From NCBI GenBank assembly GCA_051859045.1, contig JBHYGK010000038.1, positions 1-15,393 of the forward strand: a DNA stretch of 15,393 bases, read 5' to 3'. The notes beneath the pieces were generated by a model, which was given only the letters and a program-made list of their open reading frames with translations, searched no databases and was not told where the DNA came from. Below, one piece after another: positions 1-6,791 of the stretch. This stretch comes from JBHYGK01 sp051859045. GTDB lineage: Bacteria > Pseudomonadota > Gammaproteobacteria > Xanthomonadales > Xanthomonadaceae. Made by a program: the position numbers and the translations under genes. Positions within the stretch are counted from its first letter, which is position 1, and every line of letters begins with the position of its first letter.

Positions 1-69
1 GCCCTCCCCCCGGCCCGGCGCGCGCGCGCCGTCGCCGCTCCGTCCACCCGCCCCGGATCCCCGCCCTGA
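1..69 (+). CDS. Possible C-terminal tail of an upstream gene (partial)
   Basis: The frame beginning at base 1 stays open until a TGA at 67-69. It encodes 22 residues rich in Ala, Pro and Arg that match no domain I know. The stop shares its A with the ATG of nth (TGATG), a common form of translational coupling, which is the main reason to think it is a real gene end. In related xanthomonads the gene before nth is often the electron-transport ferredoxin gene rnfB/rsxB, so this could be its tail, but nothing in these few residues shows that. A 69-base open frame in DNA this GC-rich can also occur by chance. Confidence 0.3.
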   Translation, partial: ALPPARRARAVAAPSTRPGSPP

Positions 70-767
70 TGCCTGCCGCCGCCCCGACCGCCCGCCGCCG
101 CCCCCGCGCGCCCGCCGGCATGCCCCCCGCCGACCGCGAGGAGTTCTTCCGCCGCCTGCGCGAGCTCAACCCCGCGCCCCGGACCGAACTCGAGTACACG
201 ACCCCGTTCGAGCTGCTGGTGGCGGTGGCCCTGTCCGCCCAGGCCACCGACGTCGGCGTCAACAAGGCCACCCGCAAGCTCTTCCCGGTGGCCAACACGC
301 CGGCGGCGATCCTCGCCCTGGGCGAGGAGGGGCTGAAGCGCTACATCTCGACGATCGGGCTGTTCAACGCCAAGGCCAGGAACGTGATCGCGACCTGCGC
401 GCTGCTGCTCGAGCGCCACGGCGGCGAGGTGCCTCGCGAGCGCGAGGCGCTCGAGGCCCTGCCCGGCGTCGGCCGCAAGACCGCCAACGTGGTGCTCAAC
501 ACCGCCTTCGGCCAACCCGCGATGGCGGTGGACACGCACATCTTCCGGGTCGCCAACCGCACCGGCCTGGCGCCCGGGCGCACGGTGCGCGCCGTCGAGG
601 ACGCCCTGCTCAAGCGGGTGCCGGCGGAATACCTGCTCGACGCCCACCACTGGCTGATCCTGCACGGCCGCTACACCTGCAAGGCCCGGACGCCCGCCTG
701 CGGGCGCTGCCCGGTGCACTCGCTGTGCCGCTTCCGTGACAAGGGCGAGGCCGGCGGGACGCCCTGA
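69..767 (+). CDS. nth: Endonuclease III (DNA glycosylase/AP lyase)
   Basis: Base-excision repair enzyme that removes oxidised pyrimidines from DNA and cleaves the abasic site by beta-elimination. The 232-residue product has the helix-hairpin-helix LPGVGRKTANVV at about 131-142, with catalytic Lys137, and the catalytic Asp155 in AVDTHIFR. Four cysteines (204, 211, 214, 220) have the C-X6-C-X2-C-X5-C spacing of the [4Fe-4S] cluster loop. The family is usually about 211 residues, so an alternative start at ATG 120 (215 aa) is possible; neither start has a clear ribosome binding site. I chose 69 because it overlaps an upstream TGA (TGATG). The extra 17 N-terminal residues are Arg/Ala/Pro rich. 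Identity is very secure; the start is not. Confidence 0.95.
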   Translation: MPAAAPTARRRPRAPAGMPPADREEFFRRLRELNPAPRTELEYTTPFELLVAVALSAQATDVGVNKATRKLFPVANTPAAILALGEEGLKRYISTIGLFNAKARNVIATCALLLERHGGEVPREREALEALPGVGRKTANVVLNTAFGQPAMAVDTHIFRVANRTGLAPGRTVRAVEDALLKRVPAEYLLDAHHWLILHGRYTCKARTPACGRCPVHSLCRFRDKGEAGGTP

Positions 768-818
768 GCGACGAACTGTCATGCCCGGGACGCGCCATCG
801 TCACGGATCGGGCCTGTC

Positions 819-841
819 GCGCCGCCCGCCCGGCGCCTTTT
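819..841 (+). terminator. Putative Rho-independent terminator after nth
   Basis: A perfect 6-bp stem (GCGCCG at 819-824, CGGCGC at 831-836) with a 6-base loop is followed by C and then TTTT at 838-841. A T run is notable in such GC-rich DNA. It lies 52 bases after the nth stop and just before the PhoB sites of the porin gene, so it would insulate the phosphate block from nth transcription. The stem is short, so confidence is moderate. Confidence 0.5.
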
Positions 842-859
842 GTCATCTTCCGCCCGCCA

Positions 860-892
860 TGTCACCCGACTGTCACACAGCGGACATAGCCT
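860..892 (+). promoter_or_regulatory. PhoB-activated promoter (Pho box plus -10) of the porin gene
   Basis: Two TGTCAC half-sites start at 860 and 871, 11 bp apart as in a standard Pho box. Exactly 10 bp after the second one comes TAGCCT (887-892), a TAnnnT -10 element. This is the geometry of known PhoB-dependent promoters such as E. coli phoA, where the Pho box replaces the -35. Transcription would start near 899-900, about 25 bases before the porin ATG at 925. A further TGTCAT at 841-846 is not in phase with these sites. The architecture is directly visible; activation by PhoB under phosphate limitation is inferred from family knowledge. Confidence 0.8.
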
Positions 893-924
893 GCGCGGCA
901 TCGACCACCGCCCAGGCCCCGACC

Positions 925-2037
925 ATGCGCCCCGACCGCTCCACGCCGCTCGCCGCCGCCCTCGCCCTCGCCGTCGCCCTGGGCACCCTTCCCTCGGCCG
1001 CCCGGGCCGAGCGCGTCCTCGCCGACACCGAGGACATGGACGTGTCCCTCGGCGCGCTGCTGCAGTGGGACGCCACCGCCTTCCACGAGGACGCCCGCGC
1101 GCTCCCCGACCAGCAGGACCACCTGCGCCGCGCCGAGCTGGTGCTCAAGGGCAAGGCCGAGCGCTGGGACTGGGTCGCGGGCTATGACGTGGATGCCGAG
1201 CGCTGGCTGGACGCCAACGTGCGCGTCCGCCTCGGCGAGGCCACCCGCCTGCGGATCGGCCAGTTCAAGCAGCCGCTCACGCTCGAGGAGTCGCAGAGCA
1301 GCAGCCACCTCGACTTCAACGGCCGGGCCTCGCTGAACGCCTTCGCCCTCAGCCGCCGCCTCGGCCTCGGCATGCAGCACGCCGGCGACGGCTGGGCGCT
1401 CGAGGCCAGCGCCTTCACCGACGACATGAACACCGGCGGCGCCGAGGGCGAGGGCGTGGCCGCCCGCGCGCTGTGGATCCCGCGCGCCGAGGCCGGCCGC
1501 GTGGTCCAGGTCGGCGTCTCCGGCAGCCTGCAGGCGCCCGAGGACGATCGCCTGGCCCTGTCCTCGCGCATCGGCATCGACCGCCTGCCCTACCGCCCGG
1601 TCAGCACCGGCACGATCACCGGCGTCGAGCGCGACCAGCGCCTGGGCGTCGAGGGCCTGTGGATCGCGGGCCCGCTGTCGGTGCAGGGCGAGGCGATGCG
1701 GGTGCAGCTGGGCCGGGACGGCCTGCCCGGCGTGGCCGGCCACGCCGCCTACGTGTATGCCACCTGGAGCCTCGACGGCGAGCCGCGCGGCTACCGCGAC
1801 GGCCTGCCGTCCTCGCCCGCCAGCGGCAGCTGGATGCTCACCGCCCGGCTCGGCACGATCGACCTCGACGACGGCGCCGTGCGCGGCGGCCGGGCCGACG
1901 ACGTCACCGTCGGCCTGAACTGGTATGCCGCTGACTGGCTGCGCTTCAGCCTCGACCACGTGCGCGTGTCCAGCGAGCGCCAGGGCGTCTCCGACGACCT
2001 CGCGGCCACCACCCTGCGCACCCAGATCACCTTCTGA
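925..2037 (+). CDS. Phosphate-selective porin, OprO/OprP family
   Basis: Outer-membrane beta-barrel channel expected to admit phosphate or polyphosphate when phosphate is scarce. The 370-residue product starts with a signal peptide: a basic MRPDR, then an Ala/Leu core, and a likely cleavage after SAARA at residue 28. The mature part has OprO/OprP-family features: a segment resembling RRAELVLKGK, then RLRIGQFKQPLTLEE, then a SRRLGLGM segment. The last residue is Phe, the usual barrel-assembly signal. An upstream in-frame ATG at 736 is rejected because it would overlap nth, add 63 residues before the signal peptide and precede the Pho promoter. It is shorter than Pseudomonas OprP/OprO (about 410-440 aa). 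Anion versus polyphosphate preference cannot be read here. It precedes pstS and has its own Pho box. Confidence 0.87.
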   Translation: MRPDRSTPLAAALALAVALGTLPSAARAERVLADTEDMDVSLGALLQWDATAFHEDARALPDQQDHLRRAELVLKGKAERWDWVAGYDVDAERWLDANVRVRLGEATRLRIGQFKQPLTLEESQSSSHLDFNGRASLNAFALSRRLGLGMQHAGDGWALEASAFTDDMNTGGAEGEGVAARALWIPRAEAGRVVQVGVSGSLQAPEDDRLALSSRIGIDRLPYRPVSTGTITGVERDQRLGVEGLWIAGPLSVQGEAMRVQLGRDGLPGVAGHAAYVYATWSLDGEPRGYRDGLPSSPASGSWMLTARLGTIDLDDGAVRGGRADDVTVGLNWYAADWLRFSLDHVRVSSERQGVSDDLAATTLRTQITF

Positions 2038-2047
2038 GCCGTGAATG

Positions 2048-2070
2048 TGACAGCCGGGCGCCGGCTGTCA
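2048..2070 (+). terminator. Strong hairpin after the porin gene, overlapping the pstS Pho box
   Basis: A perfect 10-bp inverted repeat (TGACAGCCGG at 2048-2057, CCGGCTGTCA at 2061-2070) with a GCG loop begins 10 bases after the porin stop. No T run follows, so it may be a weak terminator or an RNA-stabilising 3' end. Its right arm contains the first CTGTCA half-site of the pstS Pho box and its left arm is the mirror image of that half-site. Confidence 0.55.
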
Positions 2071-2098
2071 TACGGCTGTCATCCCGATCGCGTCTGAT
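2065..2098 (+). promoter_or_regulatory. Consensus Pho box and promoter of pstS
   Basis: CTGTCATACGGCTGTCAT (2065-2082) has two perfect CTGTCAT repeats separated by 4 bases, matching the classical PhoB-binding consensus at every defined position. After a 10-bp gap, TCTGAT (2093-2098) sits where the -10 belongs and matches TATAAT at four of six positions. Transcription would begin near 2105. This places the in-frame ATG at 2097 outside the transcript and supports the GTG at 2136 as the pstS start. Control by PhoB during phosphate starvation is inferred from the known consensus. Confidence 0.88.
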
Positions 2099-2135
2099 GC
2101 ACCCCAACGCCTCCACCGACCTTCCAGGAGCTCCC

Positions 2136-3218
2136 GTGTCCCGCATCCGCCAGACCCGCCTGTCCCTCCTCGGCCTCGCCGCCGCCTTCAGCCTCGCCGC
2201 CTGCGGCGGCGGCGACCCCGAGACCCCGGCCGGCGACGCCGCCGCCCCGGCCCCGGCGCCCGCCACCACCACCCAGGTCACCGGCGCGGGCTCGTCCTTC
2301 GTCTTCCCGATCCTGTCGCGCTGGTCCTCGACCCACAACACCAACACCGGCGTGCAGGTGAACTACCAGTCGATCGGCTCCGGCGGCGGCATCGCCCAGA
2401 TCAAGGCCGCCACCGTCGACTTCGGCGCCTCCGACAAGCCGCTCGACTCCGCCGAGCTCGCCGAGGCCGGCCTGGGCCAGTTCCCGGTCGTGATCGGCGG
2501 CGTGGTGCCGGTGGTCAACCTCGAGGGCATCGAGCCCGGCACGATCAAGTTCACCGGCCCGCTGCTGGCCGACATCTACCTCGGCAACGTCACCCGCTGG
2601 AACGACCCGGCCATCGTCGCGATCAACGAGGGCCTGCCGCTGCCCGACGCCGAGATCCAGGTCGTGCACCGCTCCGACGGTTCGGGCACCACGTTCAACT
2701 TCGTGAACTTCCTGTCCAAGGTCAGCCCGGCCTGGGCCGAGCAGGTCGGCGAGGGCACCGCGGTGTCCTGGCCGAAGGGCGTCGGCGGCCGCGGCAACGA
2801 GGGCGTCGCCGCCTTCGTGCAGCAGCTCCCGAACTCCATCGGCTACGTCGAGCTGAGCTACGCGCTGCAGACCGGCGGCGTGTACGGCGCCGTGCAGAAC
2901 GCCGCGGGCAACTTCATCGTCCCCAGCGCCGAGAGCTTCCAGGCCGCCGCCGAGAGCGCCGACTGGACCAACGCCCAGGACTTCAACCTGGTCATCACCA
3001 ACGCGCCGGGCGAGAACGCCTACCCGATCGCCGCCTCGGTCTTCGTGCTGATGTACAAGCAGCCGCGCAACGAGGCCACCCACCGCGCCGCGCTAGACTT
3101 CTTCAAGTGGTCGCTGGAGAACGGCCAGGCCGACGCCGCCGAGCTCGACTACGTGCCGCTGCCGCCGGCCCTGGTGGCCCAGGTCCAGGCCTACTGGGCT
3201 GCACAGCTGCAGTATTGA
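2136..3218 (+). CDS. pstS: Phosphate ABC transporter substrate-binding lipoprotein PstS
   Basis: Periplasmic high-affinity phosphate-binding protein that delivers phosphate to PstCA. The start is the GTG at 2136: AGGAG at 2126-2130 lies 5 bases before it and a lipoprotein signal follows (RIRQTRLS, hydrophobic stretch, lipobox LAAC with lipidated Cys23). The ATG at 2097 would lie upstream of the predicted transcription start. After a flexible Ala/Pro/Thr linker (about 27-46) come phosphate-contact motifs: TGAGSSF at 49-55, YQSIGSGGG at 77-85, DFGASD at 95-100 and RSDGSGTT at 179-186. The 360-residue length is normal. E. coli PstS is a soluble periplasmic protein; this one is predicted to be membrane-anchored. 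It is separated from pstC by a strong hairpin, which may raise PstS above the permease genes. Confidence 0.97.
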   Translation: MSRIRQTRLSLLGLAAAFSLAACGGGDPETPAGDAAAPAPAPATTTQVTGAGSSFVFPILSRWSSTHNTNTGVQVNYQSIGSGGGIAQIKAATVDFGASDKPLDSAELAEAGLGQFPVVIGGVVPVVNLEGIEPGTIKFTGPLLADIYLGNVTRWNDPAIVAINEGLPLPDAEIQVVHRSDGSGTTFNFVNFLSKVSPAWAEQVGEGTAVSWPKGVGGRGNEGVAAFVQQLPNSIGYVELSYALQTGGVYGAVQNAAGNFIVPSAESFQAAAESADWTNAQDFNLVITNAPGENAYPIAASVFVLMYKQPRNEATHRAALDFFKWSLENGQADAAELDYVPLPPALVAQVQAYWAAQLQY

Positions 3219-3241
3219 TGTGATTCCATAGGCACCCCCGG

Positions 3242-3269
3242 AGGGGATGGGCCGGAAGGCCCATCCCCT
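3242..3269 (+). terminator. Intercistronic hairpin between pstS and pstC
   Basis: A perfect 12-bp stem (3242-3253 with 3258-3269) closes on a GGAA loop, a stable GNRA-type tetraloop, 23 bases after the pstS stop. Only one extra T follows, so full termination is unlikely. The natural reading is partial termination or protection of the pstS 3' end, which would give more binding protein than permease. The structure is directly visible; its effect is inference. Confidence 0.6.
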
Positions 3270-3295
3270 TCGCCTTGGCCAGCAGGACCCCCCGC

Positions 3296-4279
3296 ATGAC
3301 CCCGGACGCCACCGCCCTCGCCCGCCCGCCCGCCGCGGGCGAACGTCGCGCACGCCTCGACGGCCTCGCCGATCGGGGCTTCAAGTACACCGTCGCCGCC
3401 GCCGGCCTGTTCGTGCTGGCCGCGCTGATCGGCATCGCGGCCTCGATGCTGTGGGGCGGCCGGGAAGCCCTCGAGGCCTTCGGCCCGGGCTTCTTCACCT
3501 CGGCCGAGTGGAACCCCGTCGAGCGCCGCTTCGGCGCCCTCGTGGCGATCTTCGGCACCCTCGTGACCTCGCTGATCGCCGTGCTGATCGCGGTGCCGGT
3601 CAGCTTCGGCATCGCCCTGTTCCTCACCGAGGTCGCCCCGCGCTGGATGCGCGGCACCATCGGCTCGGCCATCGAGCTGCTGGCCGGCATCCCCTCGATC
3701 ATCTACGGCATGTGGGGCCTGTTCGTGCTGGTGCCGGTGCTCGGCGCCCACGTCTACCCCTGGCTCACCGCCACCCTCGGCCCGGTGCCGGTCATCGGCG
3801 CGCTGTTCCGCGGCCCGCCGCTGGGCCTCGGCATGCTCACCGCCGGCCTGGTGCTGGGCATCATGATCATCCCCTTCATCTCCTCGGTGATGCGCGAGGT
3901 GTTCCTCACCGTGCCGACGCGCCTGAAGGAGTCGGCCTACGCGCTGGGCTCGACCACCTGGGAGGTGGCCTGGGACATCGTGCTGCCCTACACCCGCTCG
4001 GCGGTCATCGGCGGCGTGTTCCTGGGCCTCGGCCGCGCGCTCGGCGAGACCATGGCGGTCACCTTCGTGCTCGGCAACGCCCACCGCATCTCCGCCTCGC
4101 TGCTGGAGCCGGGCAACTCGATCACCGCCACGGTGGCCAACGAGTTCGCCGAGGCCCGCGACCCGCTGCACATGAGCTCGCTGCTGATGCTGGGCTTCGT
4201 GCTGTTCGTGATCACCTTCATCGTCCTGAGCCTGGCCAAGCTGATGCTGATGACCCTCAAGCGCCGGGAGGGTGGCTGA
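3296..4279 (+). CDS. pstC: Phosphate ABC transporter permease PstC
   Basis: Inner-membrane permease subunit that pairs with PstA to form the phosphate channel. The 327-residue product starts at ATG 3296, with AGGA at 3284-3287. A TTG at 3275 is the only longer nearby option and lacks a reason to prefer it. There is a cytoplasmic N-terminus, then hydrophobic segments at about 33-53, 83-112, 128-150, 178-198, 236-258 and 295-318. The ABC permease EAA loop lies at about 211-251 (KESAYALGSTTWEV, then GLGRALGETMAV) and docks on PstB. Segments ELLAGIPSIIYGMW and LGETMAVTFVLGN are characteristic of PstC. Its TGA overlaps the pstA ATG (TGATG), implying coupled translation. Confidence 0.96.
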   Translation: MTPDATALARPPAAGERRARLDGLADRGFKYTVAAAGLFVLAALIGIAASMLWGGREALEAFGPGFFTSAEWNPVERRFGALVAIFGTLVTSLIAVLIAVPVSFGIALFLTEVAPRWMRGTIGSAIELLAGIPSIIYGMWGLFVLVPVLGAHVYPWLTATLGPVPVIGALFRGPPLGLGMLTAGLVLGIMIIPFISSVMREVFLTVPTRLKESAYALGSTTWEVAWDIVLPYTRSAVIGGVFLGLGRALGETMAVTFVLGNAHRISASLLEPGNSITATVANEFAEARDPLHMSSLLMLGFVLFVITFIVLSLAKLMLMTLKRREGG

Positions 4280-5127
4280 TGTCCTCCCGCCTGCACCTCA
4301 AGCGCCGGATCAAGAACGGCATCGCGCTCGTGCTCTCGGGCGCGGCCACGCTGTTCGGCCTGTTCTGGCTGGCCTGGATCCTGTGGACCACGGTCAGCAA
4401 GGGCGTCGCCGCGTTCGACCTCTCGCTGTTCACCGAGATGACCCCCGCGCCGGGCCGCGAAGGCGGCATGGCCAACGCGCTGTTCGGCAGCATCGTGATG
4501 AGCCTGCTGGCGATCGTCGCCGGCGCGCCGGTGGGCATCGCGGCCGGCACCTTCCTGGCCGAGTACGCCAACAAGCGCCTGCTGGGCGAGGTGATCCGCT
4601 TCGTCAACGACATCCTGCTCTCGGCGCCGTCGATCATCATCGGCCTGTTCGTGTACGCGCTGGTGGTGCGCCACACCCAGTTCTCGGCGCTGGCCGGCGC
4701 GCTCGCCCTGGCCTTCATCGTGCTGCCGGTGGTGGTGCGCACCACCGACGAGATGCTGCGCCTGGTGCCCTCGCAGATGCGCGAGGCCGCGCTGAGCCTG
4801 GGCATCCCGCAGTGGAAGGTCACCGTGCAGGTGCTCTACCGCTCGGCGCTGCCGGGCATCCTCACCGGCGTGCTGCTGGCGCTGGCGCGCATCTCGGGCG
4901 AGACCGCCCCGCTGCTGTTCACCGCGTTCTCCAACCAGTACTGGTCGAGCGACCTGACCGGGGCCATGGCCAACGTGCCGGTCACCGTGTTCCAGTTCGC
5001 GATGAGCCCGTTCCCCGCCTGGCAGGCGCTGGCCTGGGCCGGCGCGCTGGTGATCACCCTCTTCGTCCTGCTGCTGAGCCTCGTGGCCCGCGGCATCCTG
5101 CTCCGCAACAAGGTGAGCCATGACTGA
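4279..5127 (+). CDS. pstA: Phosphate ABC transporter permease PstA
   Basis: Second inner-membrane permease subunit of the Pst importer. The start ATG at 4279 shares one base with the pstC stop, and GGGAGG at 4266-4271 is its ribosome binding site. The 282-residue product has a basic N-terminus (LKRRIK), a first membrane helix at about 13-37, further helices at about 67-95, 114-131, 136-154, 190-206 and 250-271, and an EAA loop at about 168-208 (REAALSLGIPQWKV, then ALARISGETAPLLF). The DILLSAPSIIIGLFVY segment is typical of PstA. Its end overlaps the pstB start by 8 bases (5120-5127), so the stoichiometry of the transporter is probably set by translational coupling. Confidence 0.96.
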   Translation: MSSRLHLKRRIKNGIALVLSGAATLFGLFWLAWILWTTVSKGVAAFDLSLFTEMTPAPGREGGMANALFGSIVMSLLAIVAGAPVGIAAGTFLAEYANKRLLGEVIRFVNDILLSAPSIIIGLFVYALVVRHTQFSALAGALALAFIVLPVVVRTTDEMLRLVPSQMREAALSLGIPQWKVTVQVLYRSALPGILTGVLLALARISGETAPLLFTAFSNQYWSSDLTGAMANVPVTVFQFAMSPFPAWQALAWAGALVITLFVLLLSLVARGILLRNKVSHD

Positions 5128-5929
5128 CCTCCGCCTCGCCACCGGCCCGTCCCCCGCGGCCGGCCAGGCCGCCGCCCCGACCAAGATGGAGGCCCGCGGC
5201 CTCGACTTCTACTACGGCGCCTTCCACGCGCTGAAGTCGATCCACCTCGCGATCCCCGAGAAGCGCGTGACCGCGCTGATCGGCCCGTCGGGCTGCGGCA
5301 AGTCCACCCTGCTGCGCACCTTCAACCGCATCTACTCGATCTACCCGGGCATGGAGGCCAAGGGCGAGGTGCTGCTCGACGGCGAGAACATCCTCGACGC
5401 GAAGTACCCGCTCAACCGCCTGCGCTCGAAGGTCGGCATGGTGTTACAGAAGCCGGTGCCGTTCCCGATGTCGATCTACGAGAACGTGGCCTACGGCATC
5501 CGCCACCACGAGTCGCTGGGCCGCGCCGAGATGGACGCCCGCGTCGAGGAGGCCCTGCACCAGGCCGCCCTGTGGGGCGAGGTCAAGGACAAGCTCAAGC
5601 AGAGCGCGCTGGGCCTCTCCGGCGGCCAGCAGCAGCGCCTGTGCATCGCGCGCGCCGTGGCGCTGCGCCCCGAGGTGATCCTGCTCGACGAGCCCACCTC
5701 GGCGCTCGACCCGATCGCGACCGGCAAGATCGAGCAGCTGGTGGCCGAGCTCAAGCGCGACTTCACCATCGCCATCGTGACCCACAACATGCAGCAGGCC
5801 GCGCGCTGCTCGGACTACACCGCCTTCATGTACCTCGGCGAGCTGGTCGAGCACGGCGACACCGCGACCCTGTTCACCAAGCCCTCGAAGCAGCAGACCG
5901 AGGACTACATCACCGGCCGCTTCGGCTGA
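5120..5929 (+). CDS. pstB: Phosphate ABC transporter ATP-binding protein PstB
   Basis: ATPase that drives phosphate import through PstCA, on the cytoplasmic face of the membrane. The 269 residues contain Walker A GPSGCGKST (55-63), the Q-loop Gln110 in VLQKPVPFPMSIYENVAYG, the ABC signature LSGGQ (166-170), Walker B VILLDEP (186-192) with catalytic Glu191, and the H-loop His222. The VLQKPVPFPMS segment marks it as PstB and not a general transporter ATPase. The ATG at 5120 lies inside the pstA end; the first 20 residues are a non-conserved Ala/Pro-rich extension. One oddity is a TTA leucine codon at 5444-5446, just before the Q-loop, in an otherwise G/C-ending codon context. Confidence 0.98.
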   Translation: MTDLRLATGPSPAAGQAAAPTKMEARGLDFYYGAFHALKSIHLAIPEKRVTALIGPSGCGKSTLLRTFNRIYSIYPGMEAKGEVLLDGENILDAKYPLNRLRSKVGMVLQKPVPFPMSIYENVAYGIRHHESLGRAEMDARVEEALHQAALWGEVKDKLKQSALGLSGGQQQRLCIARAVALRPEVILLDEPTSALDPIATGKIEQLVAELKRDFTIAIVTHNMQQAARCSDYTAFMYLGELVEHGDTATLFTKPSKQQTEDYITGRFG

Positions 5930-5939
5930 GGAGCCCGCC

Positions 5940-6641
5940 ATGACCACCGACCACATCGTCAAGAGCTACGACGCCGAGCTCACCCGCCTCACCGGCGAGA
6001 TCACCCGGATGGGCGGCATGGCGGCCGCCCAGCTCGACGCCGCGCTCGACGTGTTCACCCGCCGCGACACCCGCGCCGCCGAGCGCGTGGTCGCCAACGA
6101 CGACGCCATCGACGCGCTCGAGCACGAGGTCAGCCACGACGTGATCCGCCTGCTGGCCCTGCGCCAGCCGATGGCGCGCGACCTGCGCGAGGTGCTGGCC
6201 GCGCTGCGCATCGCCAGCGACATCGAGCGCATCGGCGACTACGCCGCCAACCTCGCCAAGCGCTCGATCGCGCTGAACCTGGCGCCGCCGCTGGCGGTCG
6301 CCGGCGGCCTGACCCAGCTGGTGATGCTGGCCGGCGGGATGCTGCGCGAGGTCATCGCCGCCTACGAGGCGCGCGACACCACCCGCGCGATGGCCGTGCG
6401 CGACCGCGACGCCACCCTCGACGCCGCCTACACCAGCGTGTTCCGCGAACTCCTGACCTACATGATGGAGGACCCGCGCAACATCACGCCCTGCACCCAC
6501 CTGCTGTTCATCGCCAAGAACCTCGAGCGGATCGGCGACCACGCCACCAACATCGCCGAGAACATCTGGTTCGTCGTGCACGGCGAGCCGCCGGCCGAGG
6601 CCCGGGCCAAGGCCGACACCACCAGCTCGCTGACCGAGTGA
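5940..6641 (+). CDS. phoU: Phosphate signalling protein PhoU
   Basis: Cytoplasmic regulator that, with the Pst transporter, keeps the PhoR/PhoB system off when phosphate is plentiful. The 233-residue product is all-helical with two similar halves. Each half carries the family's metal-binding E-x3-D motif: DIERIGDYAANLAKRS at 94-109 and NLERIGDHATNIAEN at 194-208. The start ATG at 5940 follows the pstB stop by 10 bases, and AGGAG at 5929-5933 is placed well before it. As the last gene of the block it is followed by a strong GC hairpin. phoB and phoR are not in this window. Confidence 0.97.
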   Translation: MTTDHIVKSYDAELTRLTGEITRMGGMAAAQLDAALDVFTRRDTRAAERVVANDDAIDALEHEVSHDVIRLLALRQPMARDLREVLAALRIASDIERIGDYAANLAKRSIALNLAPPLAVAGGLTQLVMLAGGMLREVIAAYEARDTTRAMAVRDRDATLDAAYTSVFRELLTYMMEDPRNITPCTHLLFIAKNLERIGDHATNIAENIWFVVHGEPPAEARAKADTTSSLTE

Positions 6642-6647
6642 GCCCGG

Positions 6648-6672
6648 CGGCCGGGGCCCCGCGCCCCGGCCG
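6648..6672 (+). terminator. GC-rich hairpin after phoU, probable end of the pst operon
   Basis: A perfect 10-bp inverted repeat (CGGCCGGGGC at 6648-6657, GCCCCGGCCG at 6663-6672) with a 5-base loop starts 7 bases after the phoU stop codon. It lacks a T run and is followed by TCCCCC, as is often the case for putative terminators in very GC-rich genomes. The position makes it the likely 3' boundary of the pst transcript. Confidence 0.55.
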
Positions 6673-6683
6673 TCCCCCGCGCC

Positions 6684-6712
6684 TCCGACCGGTCGATCGA
6701 CCGTTCGTCGGA
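6684..6712. repeat. Interrupted palindrome upstream of the sigma factor gene
   Basis: A perfect 14-bp palindrome, CGGTCGATCGACCG (6690-6703), is flanked by a second pair of arms, TCCGAC (6684-6689) and GTCGGA (6707-6712), offset by 3 bases. It sits 80 bases before the sigma factor GTG and just after the pst terminator. It could be a second terminator hairpin or a binding site for a dimeric regulator of the sigma factor gene. I see no convincing -35/-10 pair for that gene; TACCCT at 6735-6740 is a weak -10 candidate. Confidence 0.4.
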
Positions 6713-6791
6713 TGCCGCGCACCCATCCGCGCGCTACCCTCCTCTTGTCCTGTGCCAGCCGGTTGAACCCGGCGCCCAGACCGAGGACCCC

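Noticed and set aside
776..846. Extra PhoB-like half-sites before the porin (CTGTCAT at 776-782, CGTCAC at 799-804, TGTCAT at 841-846)
   Set aside because: The 777 and 799 sites are 22 bp apart, but the second is a poor match. The 841 site is 19 bp from the next one, out of the 11-bp phase. They could add weak binding but do not form a proper Pho box.
862..1959. A 365-codon open frame on the minus strand opposite the porin gene
   Set aside because: Its product is low-complexity Ala/Gly/Val/His/Gln sequence with no motif, and it mirrors a clear porin gene. Long antisense frames are expected where third codon positions are nearly all G or C.
2097..2135. ATG at 2097 as the pstS start
   Set aside because: It overlaps the -10 region and would lie before the transcription start. 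It would also put 13 residues before the lipoprotein signal, whereas GTG 2136 has AGGAG at the right distance.
3247..4278. An in-frame upstream extension of pstA from 3247
   Set aside because: The 344 residues before the pstA start are Arg/Pro/His-rich and are just another frame of pstC. The pstA start has its own ribosome binding site and the TGATG overlap.
6765..6791. GAAC at 6765-6768 as an ECF -35 autoregulation site for the sigma factor
   Set aside because: The matching -10 would fall on the start codon of the gene itself and no CGTC-like -10 is there.
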